NCBI RefSeq assembly: GCF_014897815.1
Contig: NZ_JABUZG010000055.1
Span: 36,729-100,728 of the forward strand
Source of the DNA: Psychrobacter sp. PG1
GTDB taxonomy: Bacteria; Pseudomonadota; Gammaproteobacteria; Pseudomonadales; Moraxellaceae
Length of the DNA stretch: 64,000 nt
Direction: 5' to 3'
The translations under genes and the position numbers were made by a program. This document shows, piece by piece, positions 36,539 through 46,797 of the stretch. Positions within the stretch are counted from its first letter, which is position 1; the number at the start of each line of letters is the position of its first letter. Under the pieces are notes generated by a model. It saw only the letters and a list, made by a program, of their open reading frames with translations. It searched no databases and was not told the origin of the DNA.

Positions 36539-37357
36539 ATGAGTATGCAAGCTTGGGTAATTGGTAATTGGAAACAAAATCCAGCAACGAGTCACGACGT
36601 CGATTTATTGTTGAATAATTTGTTGACTACGATTGATGCTAAAGAGCAAGCCAACACAGAACGGTCAAGTAGTCGCTGTCAGTTGATGGTGGCACCAAGC
36701 TGTATTCATCTGGCAGCTGTCAGTGCGCGTTTAGCTGGTAGTTCGATATTGAGTGCAGCGCAAGACGTCAGTGCGCATAGTGCTAGCGTTGGCGCTTATA
36801 CGGGTGATTGCTCAGCACAGCAAATAGCAGACGCTGGGGCAACTTGGACGATACTGGGTCATTCTGAGCGTCGCCAGTATCATAGCGAGTCTCACGATAC
36901 GTTATTGCAGAAAGTGACTCACGCACTCACCCAAGGTTTGGGCGTGGTATTTTGTATTGGTGAAACTCAGGCTCAATATGATGATAAGCAAACCCTTGAC
37001 GTAATTGACACTCAGTTATCAGTAATAAAAGAAGTAATTACTACTCAACCAGATCTCATATCATCACTATCTGATCGACTGATCATTGCTTATGAGCCAG
37101 TGTGGGCGATTGGTACTGGCAAAGTCCCAACCGTGAGCGAAGTCAGTCAAACGCATCAGCATATCAAGCAAACCATCACAGGCTTTGCAGAATCACTAAA
37201 GGTAATGAGTGTGTTATATGGTGGTAGTGTCAATGCGGACAATGCTGATAGCTTTGCCGCAGATCCTATGATTGATGGGGCATTGGTTGGCGGCGCATCA
37301 TTAAAGGTAGAGAGTTTTTTGGCAATTGCCAATGCCTTTAGTCGAGCTAAAGACTAG
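36539..37357 (+). CDS. tpiA: triosephosphate isomerase
   Basis: TpiA interconverts dihydroxyacetone phosphate and glyceraldehyde-3-phosphate. The 272 residues have the family markers G-N-W-K-Q-N at the start, the catalytic His in G-H-S-E-R-R, the catalytic Glu in [12 protein letters not shown], and L-Y-G-G-S-V-N with G-A-L-V-G-G-A-S-L near the end. Two start codons two codons apart (M-S-M-Q) are possible; AAGGTAG precedes them. secG follows after a 214-bp gap. Confidence 0.94.
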   Translation: MSMQAWVIGNWKQNPATSHDVDLLLNNLLTTIDAKEQANTERSSSRCQLMVAPSCIHLAAVSARLAGSSILSAAQDVSAHSASVGAYTGDCSAQQIADAGATWTILGHSERRQYHSESHDTLLQKVTHALTQGLGVVFCIGETQAQYDDKQTLDVIDTQLSVIKEVITTQPDLISSLSDRLIIAYEPVWAIGTGKVPTVSEVSQTHQHIKQTITGFAESLKVMSVLYGGSVNADNADSFAADPMIDGALVGGASLKVESFLAIANAFSRAKD

Positions 37358-37571
37358 TTAATAGAGATGAAACGTGCATTTCATGGCAGTCTCGATTATA
37401 AAATGTCTTTATCAGTTGGTAAAAGTAGGTTTAACAGTGCCCTTGCAATCGTGTACAATGCGCCTTATTTATATAATCGATTTGGCAGCATTACCCGTCA
37501 ATTGCTATTCCTATTAACCGTAAGATTTATTTTCCGTTATCAGTCGTCATTACGCGGCAAAAGAGGCCACC

Positions 37572-37880
37572 ATGTTTACGTTTATATTAGCCCTGCATAT
37601 TATCGTGGCGATTGCCATGATCGGCTTGATTTTGATACAGCATGGTAAAGGGGCAGACGCTGGAGCTTCTTTTGGCGCTGGCTCGTCAGGTACGGTTTTT
37701 GGTGCGGCAGGAACAGCGAACTTTTTAACGCGTGCGACAGCAGTCTTAACAGTGATATTTTTTATCACCAGTATGACCCTAGCCGTTCACGCGCGCAAAC
37801 AGGCTGAAGATCAGTTCCGTTTAGATGCACCTGTGTCAGCACCACAAACGCCGCGTCCATTGACACAGAATCCTCAATAA
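37572..37880 (+). CDS. secG: preprotein translocase subunit SecG
   Basis: SecG is a two-helix inner-membrane component that stimulates SecYEG export. The 102 residues have helices at about 2-20 and 52-72, with the hallmark loop I-L-I-Q-H-G-K-G-A-D-A-G-A-S-F-G-A-G-S-S-G-T-V-F-G (shown in two parts by the conserved Gly/Ala pattern) and a hydrophilic Pro-rich tail. The tpiA-secG-tRNA-Leu order is a classic gammaproteobacterial arrangement. Confidence 0.93.
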   Translation: MFTFILALHIIVAIAMIGLILIQHGKGADAGASFGAGSSGTVFGAAGTANFLTRATAVLTVIFFITSMTLAVHARKQAEDQFRLDAPVSAPQTPRPLTQNPQ

Positions 37881-38066
37881 CTGTATTTTAAAGACACTTA
37901 CCTTTAATAGTTGTCTTTAGTCATTGCCTTTTAATTGAGGCAGCTCTTGCTATTTTGAGGCGTTAGATTTACAATGCTTTTCTGTTTTAGCAGTCTGATT
38001 CTATCGATGCCTACCTTAAGCATCTATTATGATAGATTAGATAGTAATAGTAGAGCAGTGAAAAAT

Positions 38067-38150
38067 GCGATTGTGGTGGAATGGTAGACACGCCATCTTG
38101 AGGGGGTGGTGGCGCAAGCTGTGGGGGTTCAAGTCCCCCCAATCGCACCA
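38067..38150 (+). tRNA. tRNA-Leu (anticodon GAG)
   Basis: 84 nt with encoded CCA. The acceptor GCGATTG pairs with CAATCGC, the anticodon stem CCATC pairs with GGTGG around loop TTGAGGG (anticodon GAG), and there is a variable arm and a T-loop GGTTCAAGTCC. It is downstream of secG. Confidence 0.95.
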
Positions 38151-38230
38151 AGTTTTTAAAGTTGTAACGTATTAAGTGCGGCGTTAGTAATATAGGTAAG
38201 AAATTTAGTTTAATTTATTTAAAATAAAGA

Positions 38231-38259
38231 TTGACACTTATATAAAACCCCCCTATAAT
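38231..38259 (+). promoter_or_regulatory. consensus sigma-70 promoter of tRNA-fMet
   Basis: TTGACA (38231-38236), exactly 17 nt, then TATAAT (38254-38259): both hexamers match consensus. The discriminator ACGCACC is GC-rich, as is usual for stringently controlled tRNA promoters. The predicted start is about 10 nt before the tRNA. Confidence 0.9.
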
Positions 38260-38275
38260 ACGCACCATAGATTGA

Positions 38276-38352
<77 letters not shown>

Positions 38353-38398
38353 CTTTTTATACTGATGTTTTGTACACTAAATTTGTCAGTAACGATTA

Positions 38399-38427
38399 GC
38401 CCACCATTATGTTTGTGGGTTTTTTTG
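38399..38427 (+). terminator. terminator after tRNA-fMet
   Basis: GCCCAC-(8 nt)-GTGGGT followed by a T7 run, about 47 nt past the tRNA. Confidence 0.8.
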
Positions 38428-38798
38428 TATCTGACGGTCAGTGGTATCGCGGTATCTATCCTACTTATGCTAAGCTCTAGTTCTATAGAGTGCGATATTA
38501 TTCGCTATTGGTTGTCACCTGCCGCTATCGGCGCGCTGCTTCTTAAGCACACTATCCTTTATTTCTCACTCCTTTATCGATAGTACTGCTTTGTGAATAA
38601 TAAAAGCATTGTCTGGCTGAGCTTGATGTTTTTTGTGCTCATCCCCATATAAGCGCATATCATATAAAATAATATGTTTGTGATTCAAGATAATATAATG
38701 ACTGTGTCTCTTACTAATAAATAAATTCCATGAGTGAGCGACAATTACGCGGTTTACTAAGTACGATAGATACGTGAATAGGAAAAGATAAATAGATT
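38428..38798. other. intergenic region upstream of rimP
   Basis: 371 bp. A TATAAT (38694-38699) lies about 100 nt before rimP but has no good -35. The rimP operon promoter is presumably here. Nothing else is recognised. Confidence 0.4.
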
Positions 38799-39299
38799 AT
38801 GAAGCTTTCAACCAAAGTTACAGAACTGACTAATATTATTGCTCCTGCCGTCGCGGCTTGCGATGTGGCATTATGGGGTATCGAGTTTGCACCGCAAGGC
38901 AATCGCTCTTTATTACGCATCTATATTGAGGCATTGCCAGAAGAGCAGGCCCAAAATAAACAAGTAACCATTGAAAACTGTGCAGCAGTGAACCATCAAG
39001 TGAGCGGTATTCTTGAGGTTCATGATCCGATTGCTGGTGAGTTTATCTTAGAAGTCTCTTCACCAGGTTTTGACCGTGCATTCTTTTCAGATGAGCAGAT
39101 GCATGCCTATGTTGGTCAAACCGTCAGCTTGCGTTTAATACAAGCGATTGGTGAAGGTGATCAAAAACGTCGCAAAGCGACAGGTACTTTAGATAGTATC
39201 GATACAAATGTCTTAAATCTGACATCAAGCGATGGTCAGCAGTTTGAGATTGCGCTGAGTAATATTGATAAAGCCAATTTGATTTATGAAGATGCCTAA
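38799..39299 (+). CDS. rimP: ribosome maturation factor RimP
   Basis: RimP assists 30S subunit assembly. The 166 residues show the two-domain pattern with W-G-I-E-F-A-P-Q-G-N-R-S-L-L-R-I-Y-I-E early, I-E-N-C-A-A-V-N-H-Q-V-S and the signature L-E-V-S-S-P-G-F-D-R in the middle. It is the first gene of the rimP-nusA-infB block, as in most bacteria. Confidence 0.94.
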   Translation: MKLSTKVTELTNIIAPAVAACDVALWGIEFAPQGNRSLLRIYIEALPEEQAQNKQVTIENCAAVNHQVSGILEVHDPIAGEFILEVSSPGFDRAFFSDEQMHAYVGQTVSLRLIQAIGEGDQKRRKATGTLDSIDTNVLNLTSSDGQQFEIALSNIDKANLIYEDA

Positions 39300-39457
39300 G
39301 CTTTTGTACAGCTTGGTTTGATTTGAAAACTTGAAGTAACAAATCATCCATCAGCATTTTAATATCCAAACAGCTTATATAGCTTACGGTGAAAATATAA
39401 TAGCAATACATAAATTATAAAATTTAAGTCAATTAAAAATGATAGGACAGGTATAGC

Positions 39458-40942
39458 ATGAGTCGTGAAATCTTAACGGTAGTAGAAACTGTCAGTAATG
39501 AAAAGGGCTTAAATCCTGAAGATATCTTTGAAGCGATAGAAGATGCTTTGGTGGTATCGACTAAGAAAAAAGTATACACCGAACAGCCAGAAGTAGCGGT
39601 ACGGGTTGCTATCGACCGTACAACGGGCGATTATGATACTTATCGTTACTGGACAGTGGTTGCAGATGAAGACCATGAAATGCCTGCTTGTCAGCTAGCC
39701 ATCAGCGATCTTGATCCAGAAGAATGGTCAATCGGCGATGTCAAAGAAGAACAGATTGAATCGATTGAGTTTGGTCGTATTGCTGCGACTCAAGCCAAAC
39801 AAGTCATCATCCAAAAGATTCGTGAAGCTGAGCGTAATTTAGTAGCAGATGCTTTTGAGCCGCGTGTTGGCGAGATGATGTATGGCGAAGTCAAGAAGCA
39901 GACTCGTGATGGCTATATCATTGATCTAGGTGACAATGCCGAAGGCTATTTGTCACGTGATCAGATGCTGCCGCGTGAGCAATTACGTGCAAAATCACGT
40001 ATCAATGCTATCTTGTATCATGTAAACCGTGAAAACCGCGGCGCTCAGTTGCTACTGTCTCGTACTCATCCTGAAATGCTTTCAGCATTGATGCAAAAAG
40101 AAGTGCCTGAAATTGCCGAACAAATTATTGAAATCCGCAACGTCGCGCGCTTGCCGGGTACTCGTGCTAAAATAGCTGTGAAAACCAACGATCATCGTAT
40201 CGATCCAGTTGGTGCTTGTATTGGTATGCGTGGTACACGTATCCAAGCCGTACAGCAGGAGCTTGATGGCGAACGCATTGATGTGGTGGTATGGTCAGAT
40301 GATCCAGCACAGTTCATTATCAGTGCTTTAGAGCCAGCTGACGTCAGTAGCATCATCTTGGATGAAGATACGCAGACAGCTGATATTATCTTTAGCACCA
40401 ATGATCAGTTGGCACGTGCGATCGGTTCACAAGGTCAAAACGTACGTTTAGCGTCTGAGCTAACGGGCTATAAGCTTAATATGATGCTAGAAGAAGAATA
40501 TCAGCAGCGTCAACAAAACGAATCGAAAGCTTTTATCGAATTATTTTATGAACGTTTAGAAGTGGATAAAGACTTAGCGCAAGCACTTGTCGATATTGGT
40601 TTTACCAGTATTGAAGAAGTGGCTTACGTACCAGTTGAAACCTTTTATGATATCGAAGGTCTAGACGATGAAGCGATTGAGATGATTCAAGAGCGTGCAA
40701 AAGAAGTGGTCATCGCTGATGAGCTGGTCAAACAACAGAACATGAAAGAGCCAAGTCAAGAGCTACAAGAGCTTGAAGGTATGACAGTCAATTGGGCCTA
40801 TAAAATGGCACAAAAAGACATTATTACCGTTGATGATTTGGCAGAACAAGCAGTCTTCGATCTCGAAGATATCGAAGGTTTAGACTCTGAAACCGCAGGA
40901 AAACTCATCATGAAAGCTCGGGAATCTTGGTTCAATGAATAA
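39458..40942 (+). CDS. nusA: transcription termination/antitermination factor NusA
   Basis: NusA binds RNA polymerase and modulates pausing, termination and antitermination. In order: N-terminal domain (1-130), S1 domain (about 135-200, G-E-V-K-K-Q-T-R-D-G-Y-I-I-D-L), two KH domains (G-A-C-I-G-M-R-G-T-R-I and A-I-G-S-Q-G-Q-N-V-R), then two acidic C-terminal repeats. The 494 residues equal the gammaproteobacterial type. It is 158 bp after rimP and 151 bp before infB. Confidence 0.95.
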   Translation: MSREILTVVETVSNEKGLNPEDIFEAIEDALVVSTKKKVYTEQPEVAVRVAIDRTTGDYDTYRYWTVVADEDHEMPACQLAISDLDPEEWSIGDVKEEQIESIEFGRIAATQAKQVIIQKIREAERNLVADAFEPRVGEMMYGEVKKQTRDGYIIDLGDNAEGYLSRDQMLPREQLRAKSRINAILYHVNRENRGAQLLLSRTHPEMLSALMQKEVPEIAEQIIEIRNVARLPGTRAKIAVKTNDHRIDPVGACIGMRGTRIQAVQQELDGERIDVVVWSDDPAQFIISALEPADVSSIILDEDTQTADIIFSTNDQLARAIGSQGQNVRLASELTGYKLNMMLEEEYQQRQQNESKAFIELFYERLEVDKDLAQALVDIGFTSIEEVAYVPVETFYDIEGLDDEAIEMIQERAKEVVIADELVKQQNMKEPSQELQELEGMTVNWAYKMAQKDIITVDDLAEQAVFDLEDIEGLDSETAGKLIMKARESWFNE

Positions 40943-41093
40943 GCGGTAACTGCATATCGCTGTCTTTTAGTGATATGCTATCGATAATAAAGTGCTGGTA
41001 TGAACGCAGTACCAATACCAGCCTTACCCCAATCATTTGTAGCCAACAACTGAATTGAACATATAGCAAATAATAGACAGTAGGTGATAATAA

Positions 41094-43820
41094 ATGGCAG
41101 ATAAGACCGTCAAAGAACTGGCAGATATGGTAGGCAAAACCGCAAGTGCTGTACAACAGCAATTGGTAGATGCTGGACTGCCTGCTCGTGCAGAAGGTGA
41201 CCTAGTCACTGAGCTTGAGCAAGAGAAGTTGGTGACGTATTTAAAGCAAAGTCATGGTCAGCAAGAAAAGCGTCGTATTAGTCTTAAGTCTAAGACAACT
41301 AGCACTGCGCGCGTGACCGGCTCTTCAGGTAAATCTAAGAGCGTCAATGTGGAAGTGCGTAAAAAGAAAGTATTTGAAAAGCCTGATCCAGAAAAAATGG
41401 CTGAAGAGTTGGCTGCGCGTGAACAAGCGATGATTGAGTCGCAAGAACGTGCTGCTAAAGATGCTGAAGAGCGTGCTGCTACCAAGAAAAAATCTGAAGA
41501 ACGTCAAGCTGCAACCTTGGCTGCAATGCGTGCAAGCTTAGGCTCTAGCAAAAAGTCAGATGATAAAAACGACGATATCTCAACCTCAGTGGTTGTGAAA
41601 AAAGGTGGCAAAACCACTGTCGAAGTCAAACCTAAAGACCAACCGAAGAAAAAAGTTGCAGCGACGAAACCGAAAGTTGAAACGGCAATTGAGCGTAAAG
41701 CGCGCGAAATGCGTGAGAAAGAAGAAGCTCGTTTACGTGAAATCGAAACAGAAACACGCCGCGCTCAAGCTGAAGAAGCACAGAAACGTACGCTTGAACA
41801 AATGCGTAAAATGGCTGGAAAATATACAGATCAGCCTGCTTCTGAAGTTCGTAAAGACGAGCCACTAGCTGAAGGTTTGGTTGGTGATGCCTTAGAAGAA
41901 TCGTTTGAAAAAGAACGTCGTGAAATCAAGCGTGGCACCAGTAGTACTAGTGCTCGTGGACGTGGTCGTCGTAAGAATCAAGATGAGCGTGAGATCAAAA
42001 ACCGTAAAAACGGTTTGCGTTCAACGCAAGCATCACAGCATAAGTTCGAAAAACCTGTTGAAAAAATTGTTTACGATGTTGAGATTAGCGAACAAATTAC
42101 AGTCGCAGATCTTGCTCAACGTATGGCAGTTAAAGCGCGCGAAGTCACCAAATTGCTTATGAAAATGGGTGAGATGGCTCGTGAGTCAGATACGATTGAT
42201 CAAGCGACAGCAAGTTTGCTCGTTGAAGAGATGGGTCACAATCCAGTACTGGTTAGTGATACTAAGGTTGAAGACGATCTACAAGACGCCGTTGATGAGC
42301 GTAGCAGTAACGTTCAAACTCGTCCGCCAGTAGTCACGATCATGGGTCACGTCGATCACGGTAAGACATCATTACTTGATAAAATTCGTGAAACAAAAGT
42401 GGCAACTGGTGAAGCAGGTGGTATTACTCAGCATATCGGTGCTTATCACGTTAAAACCGATCGCGGTGTGATTACCTTCCTTGATACTCCAGGTCACGCG
42501 GCCTTTAGTGCTATGCGTTCACGCGGTGCACAGGCGACTGATATTGTTGTGTTAGTTGTTGCCGCTGATGATGGTATGATGCCGCAAACAGCAGAAGCTA
42601 TTGATCATGCTCGTGCTGCTGGTACGCCAATTATCGTTGCAATTAATAAAATGGATAAGCCAAGCGCTGATCCAGATCGCGTCCTTAATGAATTGACCGC
42701 TAAAGAAGTTGTTTCAGAAGAGTGGGGCGGCGATACCCCAATGGCTCGTATCTCAGCTAAAACCGGTGATGGTATTGATGAGCTGTTAGAACTTATCAGC
42801 CTACAAGCTGAACTAATGGAGCTAGAAGCACCGTTAGATGGCGCTGCTCAAGGTGTGGTCATTGAATCAAGACTTGAAAAAGGGCGCGGTCCAGTTGTTA
42901 GCGTCTTAGTTAAAAAAGGCACATTAAAGCAAGGCGACTTGGTCTTGGCAGGCGAGCATTATGGTAAAGTTCGTGCGATGACTGATGAACATGGTAAGCG
43001 TATTCAATCAGCGGGTCCTTCTATCCCTGTAGAAATTTTAGGCCTACCTGAAACGCCAGCAGCTGGCAGCGAGTTCTTAGTCTTAACCGACGAGAAAAAA
43101 GCTCGCGAAGTGGCAGAGTTTAGAAGCAACCGTGAGCGTGAGCGTCAACTTGAACGTCAGAATGCCATGCGTTTAGAAAGCATGTTTGATCAGATGGAAC
43201 AAGGCGATGTGTCATTCTTGAATATAGTATTGAAAACCGATGTTCGTGGTTCGCTTGAAGCACTCCTTTCTGCATTGAATGAGCTATCAACTGATGAAGT
43301 TAAAGTCAGAGTAATCAGCTCAGGCGTCGGTCCTATTTCTGAATCTGATGTGACACTTGCAGAATCTAGCGAAGCGGTATTGTTAGGTTTCAACGTTCGT
43401 GCTGATGCGACCGCACGTCGCAAAGCAGATGCCGCCAACATGGATATCCGTTATTACAGCGTTATCTATGGTTTGATTGATGATGTCAAAGCAGCTATGA
43501 GTGGTATGCTTGCGCCAGAACATCGTGAGAAAATCCTTGGTGTTGCAGACGTTCGTGAAGTATTCCGTTCTAGTAAGTTCGGTGCTGCTGCTGGTTGTAT
43601 GGTGGTTGAAGGTACAATTTATCGCAACAAACCGATCCGCGTATTGCGTGATGACCAAGTTATCTTTACTGGTCAATTGCAATCATTGCGTCGCTATAAA
43701 GAAGACGTTAATGAAGTACGTACTGGCATGGAATGCGGTATGGCTGTTCGTGGTTATGATGTCGAAGCTGGCGATAAGATCGAAGTCTTTGAAATCCAAG
43801 AGTTTGCACGTACTATCTAA
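41094..43820 (+). CDS. infB: translation initiation factor IF-2
   Basis: This GTPase brings fMet-tRNA to the 30S initiation complex. It has an N-terminal IF2_N module (1-50), a long charged Lys/Glu/Arg-rich helical region (about 60-310), a second IF2_N near 325, then the G domain starting near residue 417 with [17 protein letters not shown] and N-K-M-D-K, followed by domains II-IV. The 908 residues match E. coli (890). Internal in-frame ATGs exist, but I cannot tell whether a shorter IF-2 form is made. Confidence 0.95.
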   Translation: MADKTVKELADMVGKTASAVQQQLVDAGLPARAEGDLVTELEQEKLVTYLKQSHGQQEKRRISLKSKTTSTARVTGSSGKSKSVNVEVRKKKVFEKPDPEKMAEELAAREQAMIESQERAAKDAEERAATKKKSEERQAATLAAMRASLGSSKKSDDKNDDISTSVVVKKGGKTTVEVKPKDQPKKKVAATKPKVETAIERKAREMREKEEARLREIETETRRAQAEEAQKRTLEQMRKMAGKYTDQPASEVRKDEPLAEGLVGDALEESFEKERREIKRGTSSTSARGRGRRKNQDEREIKNRKNGLRSTQASQHKFEKPVEKIVYDVEISEQITVADLAQRMAVKAREVTKLLMKMGEMARESDTIDQATASLLVEEMGHNPVLVSDTKVEDDLQDAVDERSSNVQTRPPVVTIMGHVDHGKTSLLDKIRETKVATGEAGGITQHIGAYHVKTDRGVITFLDTPGHAAFSAMRSRGAQATDIVVLVVAADDGMMPQTAEAIDHARAAGTPIIVAINKMDKPSADPDRVLNELTAKEVVSEEWGGDTPMARISAKTGDGIDELLELISLQAELMELEAPLDGAAQGVVIESRLEKGRGPVVSVLVKKGTLKQGDLVLAGEHYGKVRAMTDEHGKRIQSAGPSIPVEILGLPETPAAGSEFLVLTDEKKAREVAEFRSNRERERQLERQNAMRLESMFDQMEQGDVSFLNIVLKTDVRGSLEALLSALNELSTDEVKVRVISSGVGPISESDVTLAESSEAVLLGFNVRADATARRKADAANMDIRYYSVIYGLIDDVKAAMSGMLAPEHREKILGVADVREVFRSSKFGAAAGCMVVEGTIYRNKPIRVLRDDQVIFTGQLQSLRRYKEDVNEVRTGMECGMAVRGYDVEAGDKIEVFEIQEFARTI

Positions 43821-43908
43821 CGTTACAGTTCGATAGCAGGATATCTAATTATGCAATATGCTTAATCAGCTGAGCAGATTAGTATCTTCTTAATATCTAG
43901 CTGTACTT

Positions 43909-43942
43909 AGGCCTAACAGGTACATCCTGCTAGGCCTTTTTT
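43909..43942 (+). terminator. hairpin terminator between infB and rbfA
   Basis: AGGCCTAACAGG pairs with CCTGCTAGGCCT (one mismatch) around a 5-nt loop and runs into TTTTTT. It lies about 90 nt after infB and 80 nt before rbfA, inside the usual operon. Confidence 0.85.
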
Positions 43943-44023
43943 ACCAACTATTAGTCCTAAAATTTGTTAATAAGCCAATATATCAATCAGTGAAAATAAG
44001 CCATATTAAAGTAAGGTAACAAT

Positions 44024-44428
44024 ATGAACCAACGTCTACAACGCTTAGCCGACCAAATTCAGCGTGAGCTTGCTGTTCTCATTCGTGATGCAGTCAATGA
44101 CCCTCGTTTGACTGGTTTTGTCACTATTTCTAGTGTCAAGGTTAGTCCTGACTTAGGATATGCTGATGTCTATGTCACCATCATGGAGCCTGAGCTTAAC
44201 GATTCCATGAATAAGACCAATCATGAAGAGAGTATCAAAGTACTTAATAAAGCGGCGGGCTTTTTGCGCACCGAATTAAGCCACAGCCTCAAAACACGTA
44301 CCACACCACGCTTGCGTTTTCATTATGACGAAGTGACTGCTCGTGGTAATTACATGATGGATTTAATCAGTAAAGCAGTTATTAAGACTGAAGAAAATGA
44401 GTCTGACGAGCAAGAAAACGAAGAGTAG
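44024..44428 (+). CDS. rbfA: 30S ribosome-binding factor RbfA
   Basis: RbfA is a cold-shock ribosome assembly factor binding the 16S 5' helix region. The 134 residues are a KH-type domain: R-L-A-D-Q-I-Q-R-E-L-A at the start, V-N-D-P-R-L-T-G-F-V-T-I-S-S-V-K-V-S-P-D-L, and L-R-T-E-L-S-H-S-L-K-T-R-T-T-P-R-L-R-F with an acidic tail. It precedes truB by 16 bp. Confidence 0.94.
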   Translation: MNQRLQRLADQIQRELAVLIRDAVNDPRLTGFVTISSVKVSPDLGYADVYVTIMEPELNDSMNKTNHEESIKVLNKAAGFLRTELSHSLKTRTTPRLRFHYDEVTARGNYMMDLISKAVIKTEENESDEQENEE

Positions 44429-44444
44429 AAGGGTAAAAGTCGTT

Positions 44445-45524
44445 ATGTCTATCGCATCTACGCAAGCGGATAAAAAGTCTAGTAATCACCCTAACAAGAT
44501 TAAAGTCTCGGGTGTTATTTTAGTCGACAAGCCTCAAGGTATGACCTCTCAGCAAGTCGTATCGAAGGTGAAGTATCTTTTTAAGTCGCCAAATCATGAC
44601 AGTAAAAAAGCGGGGCACACAGGGACACTTGATCCAATGGCAACCGGTCTATTGCCGATTTGTATGGGTGAAGCGACGAAATTTAGCCATTATCAGCTAG
44701 ATGCGGACAAATCCTATCAAGCAACTATTTTACTTGGCGGTCAAACTGATACGGGTGATGCCGATGGACAAATCACTGCTGAGGCACCCATTCCAAAATT
44801 TGATGATGTACTTTTAGACAAAGTCGCCCAGCAGTTTTTAGGTACTCAGCAGCAGATACCGCCAATGTATTCTGCACTAAAAAAAGATGGCAAAAAACTC
44901 TATGAGTATGCTCGTGCGGGAATTGAAGTAGAACGAGCGCCTAGAGATATTGTAATCAAGGCCATTGATTTAAAAGCGCTTGATCATGAGAAAATTCAAT
45001 TGACAGTGACCTGTACTAAAGGGACTTATGTGCGTGTACTCGGTGAAGACATCGCCAAAGCGATGGGTACATTAGGGCATTTGACTGCATTACGCCGTAC
45101 GCAGGTTGGTGATTTTAAAATCAATGATGTGATTACTTTGTCAGACTTGGAAGTATTAGCGTTTGATAACAGGCAAGAGCAATTGATGCCGGTAGATGCT
45201 TGCATTAATATAGAAGCTGAGATGGTGTTGACGGTTGAGCAGTGTGAGCGTATACACATGGGTCAACGTTTGAATGTATTTGAGCAACTGACAGACAGTC
45301 TGCGCGACTATATTTCAACTAGTATCAGTCATCAGTCGTCTGTGTCAGAAAACAATGATACCCAACTAGATAGTGATATGGTTAGTAGTGACGATGACCA
45401 ACAACCCTTGATCCATGAGATTCCAGCTGATATTCGTTTGATAAATCAGCAAGGTCATTTTCTTGGATTGGGTGCCGTAAGTCTCAACGGTAGATTGCAG
45501 CCTAAAAAATTAATCCAGCGTTAA
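44445..45524 (+). CDS. truB: tRNA pseudouridine-55 synthase TruB
   Basis: TruB makes pseudouridine 55 in the tRNA T-loop. The catalytic Asp lies in H-T-G-T-L-D-P-M-A-T-G-L-L-P, with further motifs Q-I-P-P-M-Y-S-A-L-K and G-T-Y-V-R-V-L. The ATG at 44445 is preferred; the frame is open for 16 more codons upstream, but those overlap rbfA. The C-terminal PUA-type part carries a Ser/Asp/Gln-rich insertion (near S-S-V-S-E-N-N-D-T-Q), so the 359 residues exceed the usual 300-315. Confidence 0.93.
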   Translation: MSIASTQADKKSSNHPNKIKVSGVILVDKPQGMTSQQVVSKVKYLFKSPNHDSKKAGHTGTLDPMATGLLPICMGEATKFSHYQLDADKSYQATILLGGQTDTGDADGQITAEAPIPKFDDVLLDKVAQQFLGTQQQIPPMYSALKKDGKKLYEYARAGIEVERAPRDIVIKAIDLKALDHEKIQLTVTCTKGTYVRVLGEDIAKAMGTLGHLTALRRTQVGDFKINDVITLSDLEVLAFDNRQEQLMPVDACINIEAEMVLTVEQCERIHMGQRLNVFEQLTDSLRDYISTSISHQSSVSENNDTQLDSDMVSSDDDQQPLIHEIPADIRLINQQGHFLGLGAVSLNGRLQPKKLIQR

Positions 45525-45609
45525 TGTTACGGTTCTTATATAACCCTCGTTTAAACACGATTTAGCTTACTAATAGTTTACACTAATCACATATCCTCAC
45601 ATTTTATTG

Positions 45610-45643
45610 CAGGTTTCACCTATGGTGGAACCTGTTTTTTTTG
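45610..45643 (+). terminator. terminator of the rbfA-truB unit
   Basis: CAGGTTTCACC / GGTGGAACCTG, an 11-bp stem with one mismatch and a 3-nt loop, followed by T8. Confidence 0.9.
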
Positions 45644-45900
45644 TACTTTAGATCTACCGGATAGGAAGTCTGGATAGAAAAATAAATCGAACTAAGACTC
45701 TAAGAATAAGAACATAAAAAAATAATAAGATAAAAAGTCATATATCAAAAATAAAAACTAGGTTCGAAAGAGAATATTTAATAGGAACAAGATGGGTCAG
45801 AGGAAGACTATATAGCCAATAATAACAACGACTCATAAAAATAAAGTATGAATAATAAAACAACTAAAAGAAAATCACTCATAATGAAAAAAGGAATATC
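45644..45900. other. A/purine-rich region upstream of the DJ-1 family gene
   Basis: About 240 bp with a strongly A-rich plus strand and repeated AATAA/AAAATA strings. No frame or hairpin stands out. It would make an unstructured mRNA leader or a bendable promoter region for the stress-type gene that follows. Confidence 0.4.
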
Positions 45901-46425
45901 ATGAAAACCGTTGCTTTTTTACTGCATAATAACTTCGAGCAAGCAGAATACGAAGAGGTTAATAATCAACTCAAAGATAAAGGTTACAAGACACTTCTTA
46001 TAACCACAAATAAAGAAAAAGAAGTGCAAGCCATGCAGCAAGATGTAGACAAAGGCGACACCTTTATTGCTGATATTTTTGCAAAAGACGCAAGCATTTC
46101 TGATTATGATGCGTTGGTGCTACCAGGTGGTACTGTCAATGCGGATACGATTCGTGGCAATGAAGAGGCTCATAGTATTATCAATGCTATCAATGATGCA
46201 GGCAAGCCATTAGCTGTCATTTGCCATGCTCCTTGGGCACTTATCAATACAGGTATTGCCAAAGGTAAAACGCTCACTGCTTATCATACGCTGCAGATAG
46301 ATTTAGAAAACGCTGGTGCAAAATTTGTAGATCAAACAGTACAGGTAGACGGTAATTTGATTACCTCACGTAATCCAGATGATATCAGCAATTTCGTTGA
46401 TGCTATTGATAAGGCATTATCTTAA
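45901..46425 (+). CDS. DJ-1/PfpI family protein
   Basis: Flavodoxin-like glutamine amidotransferase-like fold. The nucleophile elbow is A-V-I-C108-H-A-P-W, with the family C-H pair, and the upstream acidic residue lies in N-F-E-Q-A-E-Y. The 174 residues match the YhbO/PfpI subfamily; members protect against oxidative and glycation stress, and protease and deglycase activity are both debated. AAAAGGAATATC gives a good ribosome-binding site. Two small acidic-protein genes follow. Confidence 0.88.
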   Translation: MKTVAFLLHNNFEQAEYEEVNNQLKDKGYKTLLITTNKEKEVQAMQQDVDKGDTFIADIFAKDASISDYDALVLPGGTVNADTIRGNEEAHSIINAINDAGKPLAVICHAPWALINTGIAKGKTLTAYHTLQIDLENAGAKFVDQTVQVDGNLITSRNPDDISNFVDAIDKALS

Positions 46426-46500
46426 TTTTTCTACCCATTTACTGAATAATTAATTATTTATATTTCTTAAACGTTCACAACCGTAACTGAGGAAAATATT

Positions 46501-46662
46501 ATGTCAAATTCTAATCCAAACGATACCAAGCTTGAGCAACAACGTTCTGAGTCAGCAACTGCAGCGCTTAAAGGCCAAACTGAGAACAATCATACTGAAG
46601 ATAGTGAAGCCGCAGCAGAGCGTATTGCGGACAACCTAGGAAATGCTAAAGAAGACAAGTAG
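46501..46662 (+). CDS. small acidic disordered protein
   Basis: This 53-codon gene begins M-S-N-S-N-P-N-D-T-K and ends G-N-A-K-E-D-K. It is strongly hydrophilic (Glu, Asp, Asn, Gln, Ala), with no hydrophobic core or cysteine, so it is probably unfolded alone. GAGGAAA stands 7 nt before the ATG, an excellent ribosome-binding site, which is the main reason to call it. It lies 75 bp after the DJ-1 gene and before a second gene of the same kind. Function unknown; the context suggests stress. Confidence 0.65.
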   Translation: MSNSNPNDTKLEQQRSESATAALKGQTENNHTEDSEAAAERIADNLGNAKEDK

Positions 46663-46797
46663 AGTATGTAAAGTGTCATCCATAATAGGGTGACACTGAT
46701 ATATTGGCTTATCACCTCAATATCACTGATGACATTTGCATTTCAATGTAAAAAGTATAAAACAGCTACTTCAAAAAATAATAATTCAGGAGCTAAT

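Noticed and set aside
37367-37648. 93-codon open frame overlapping the start of secG
   Set aside because: It overlaps secG out of frame, has no ribosome-binding site and its composition is not protein-like.
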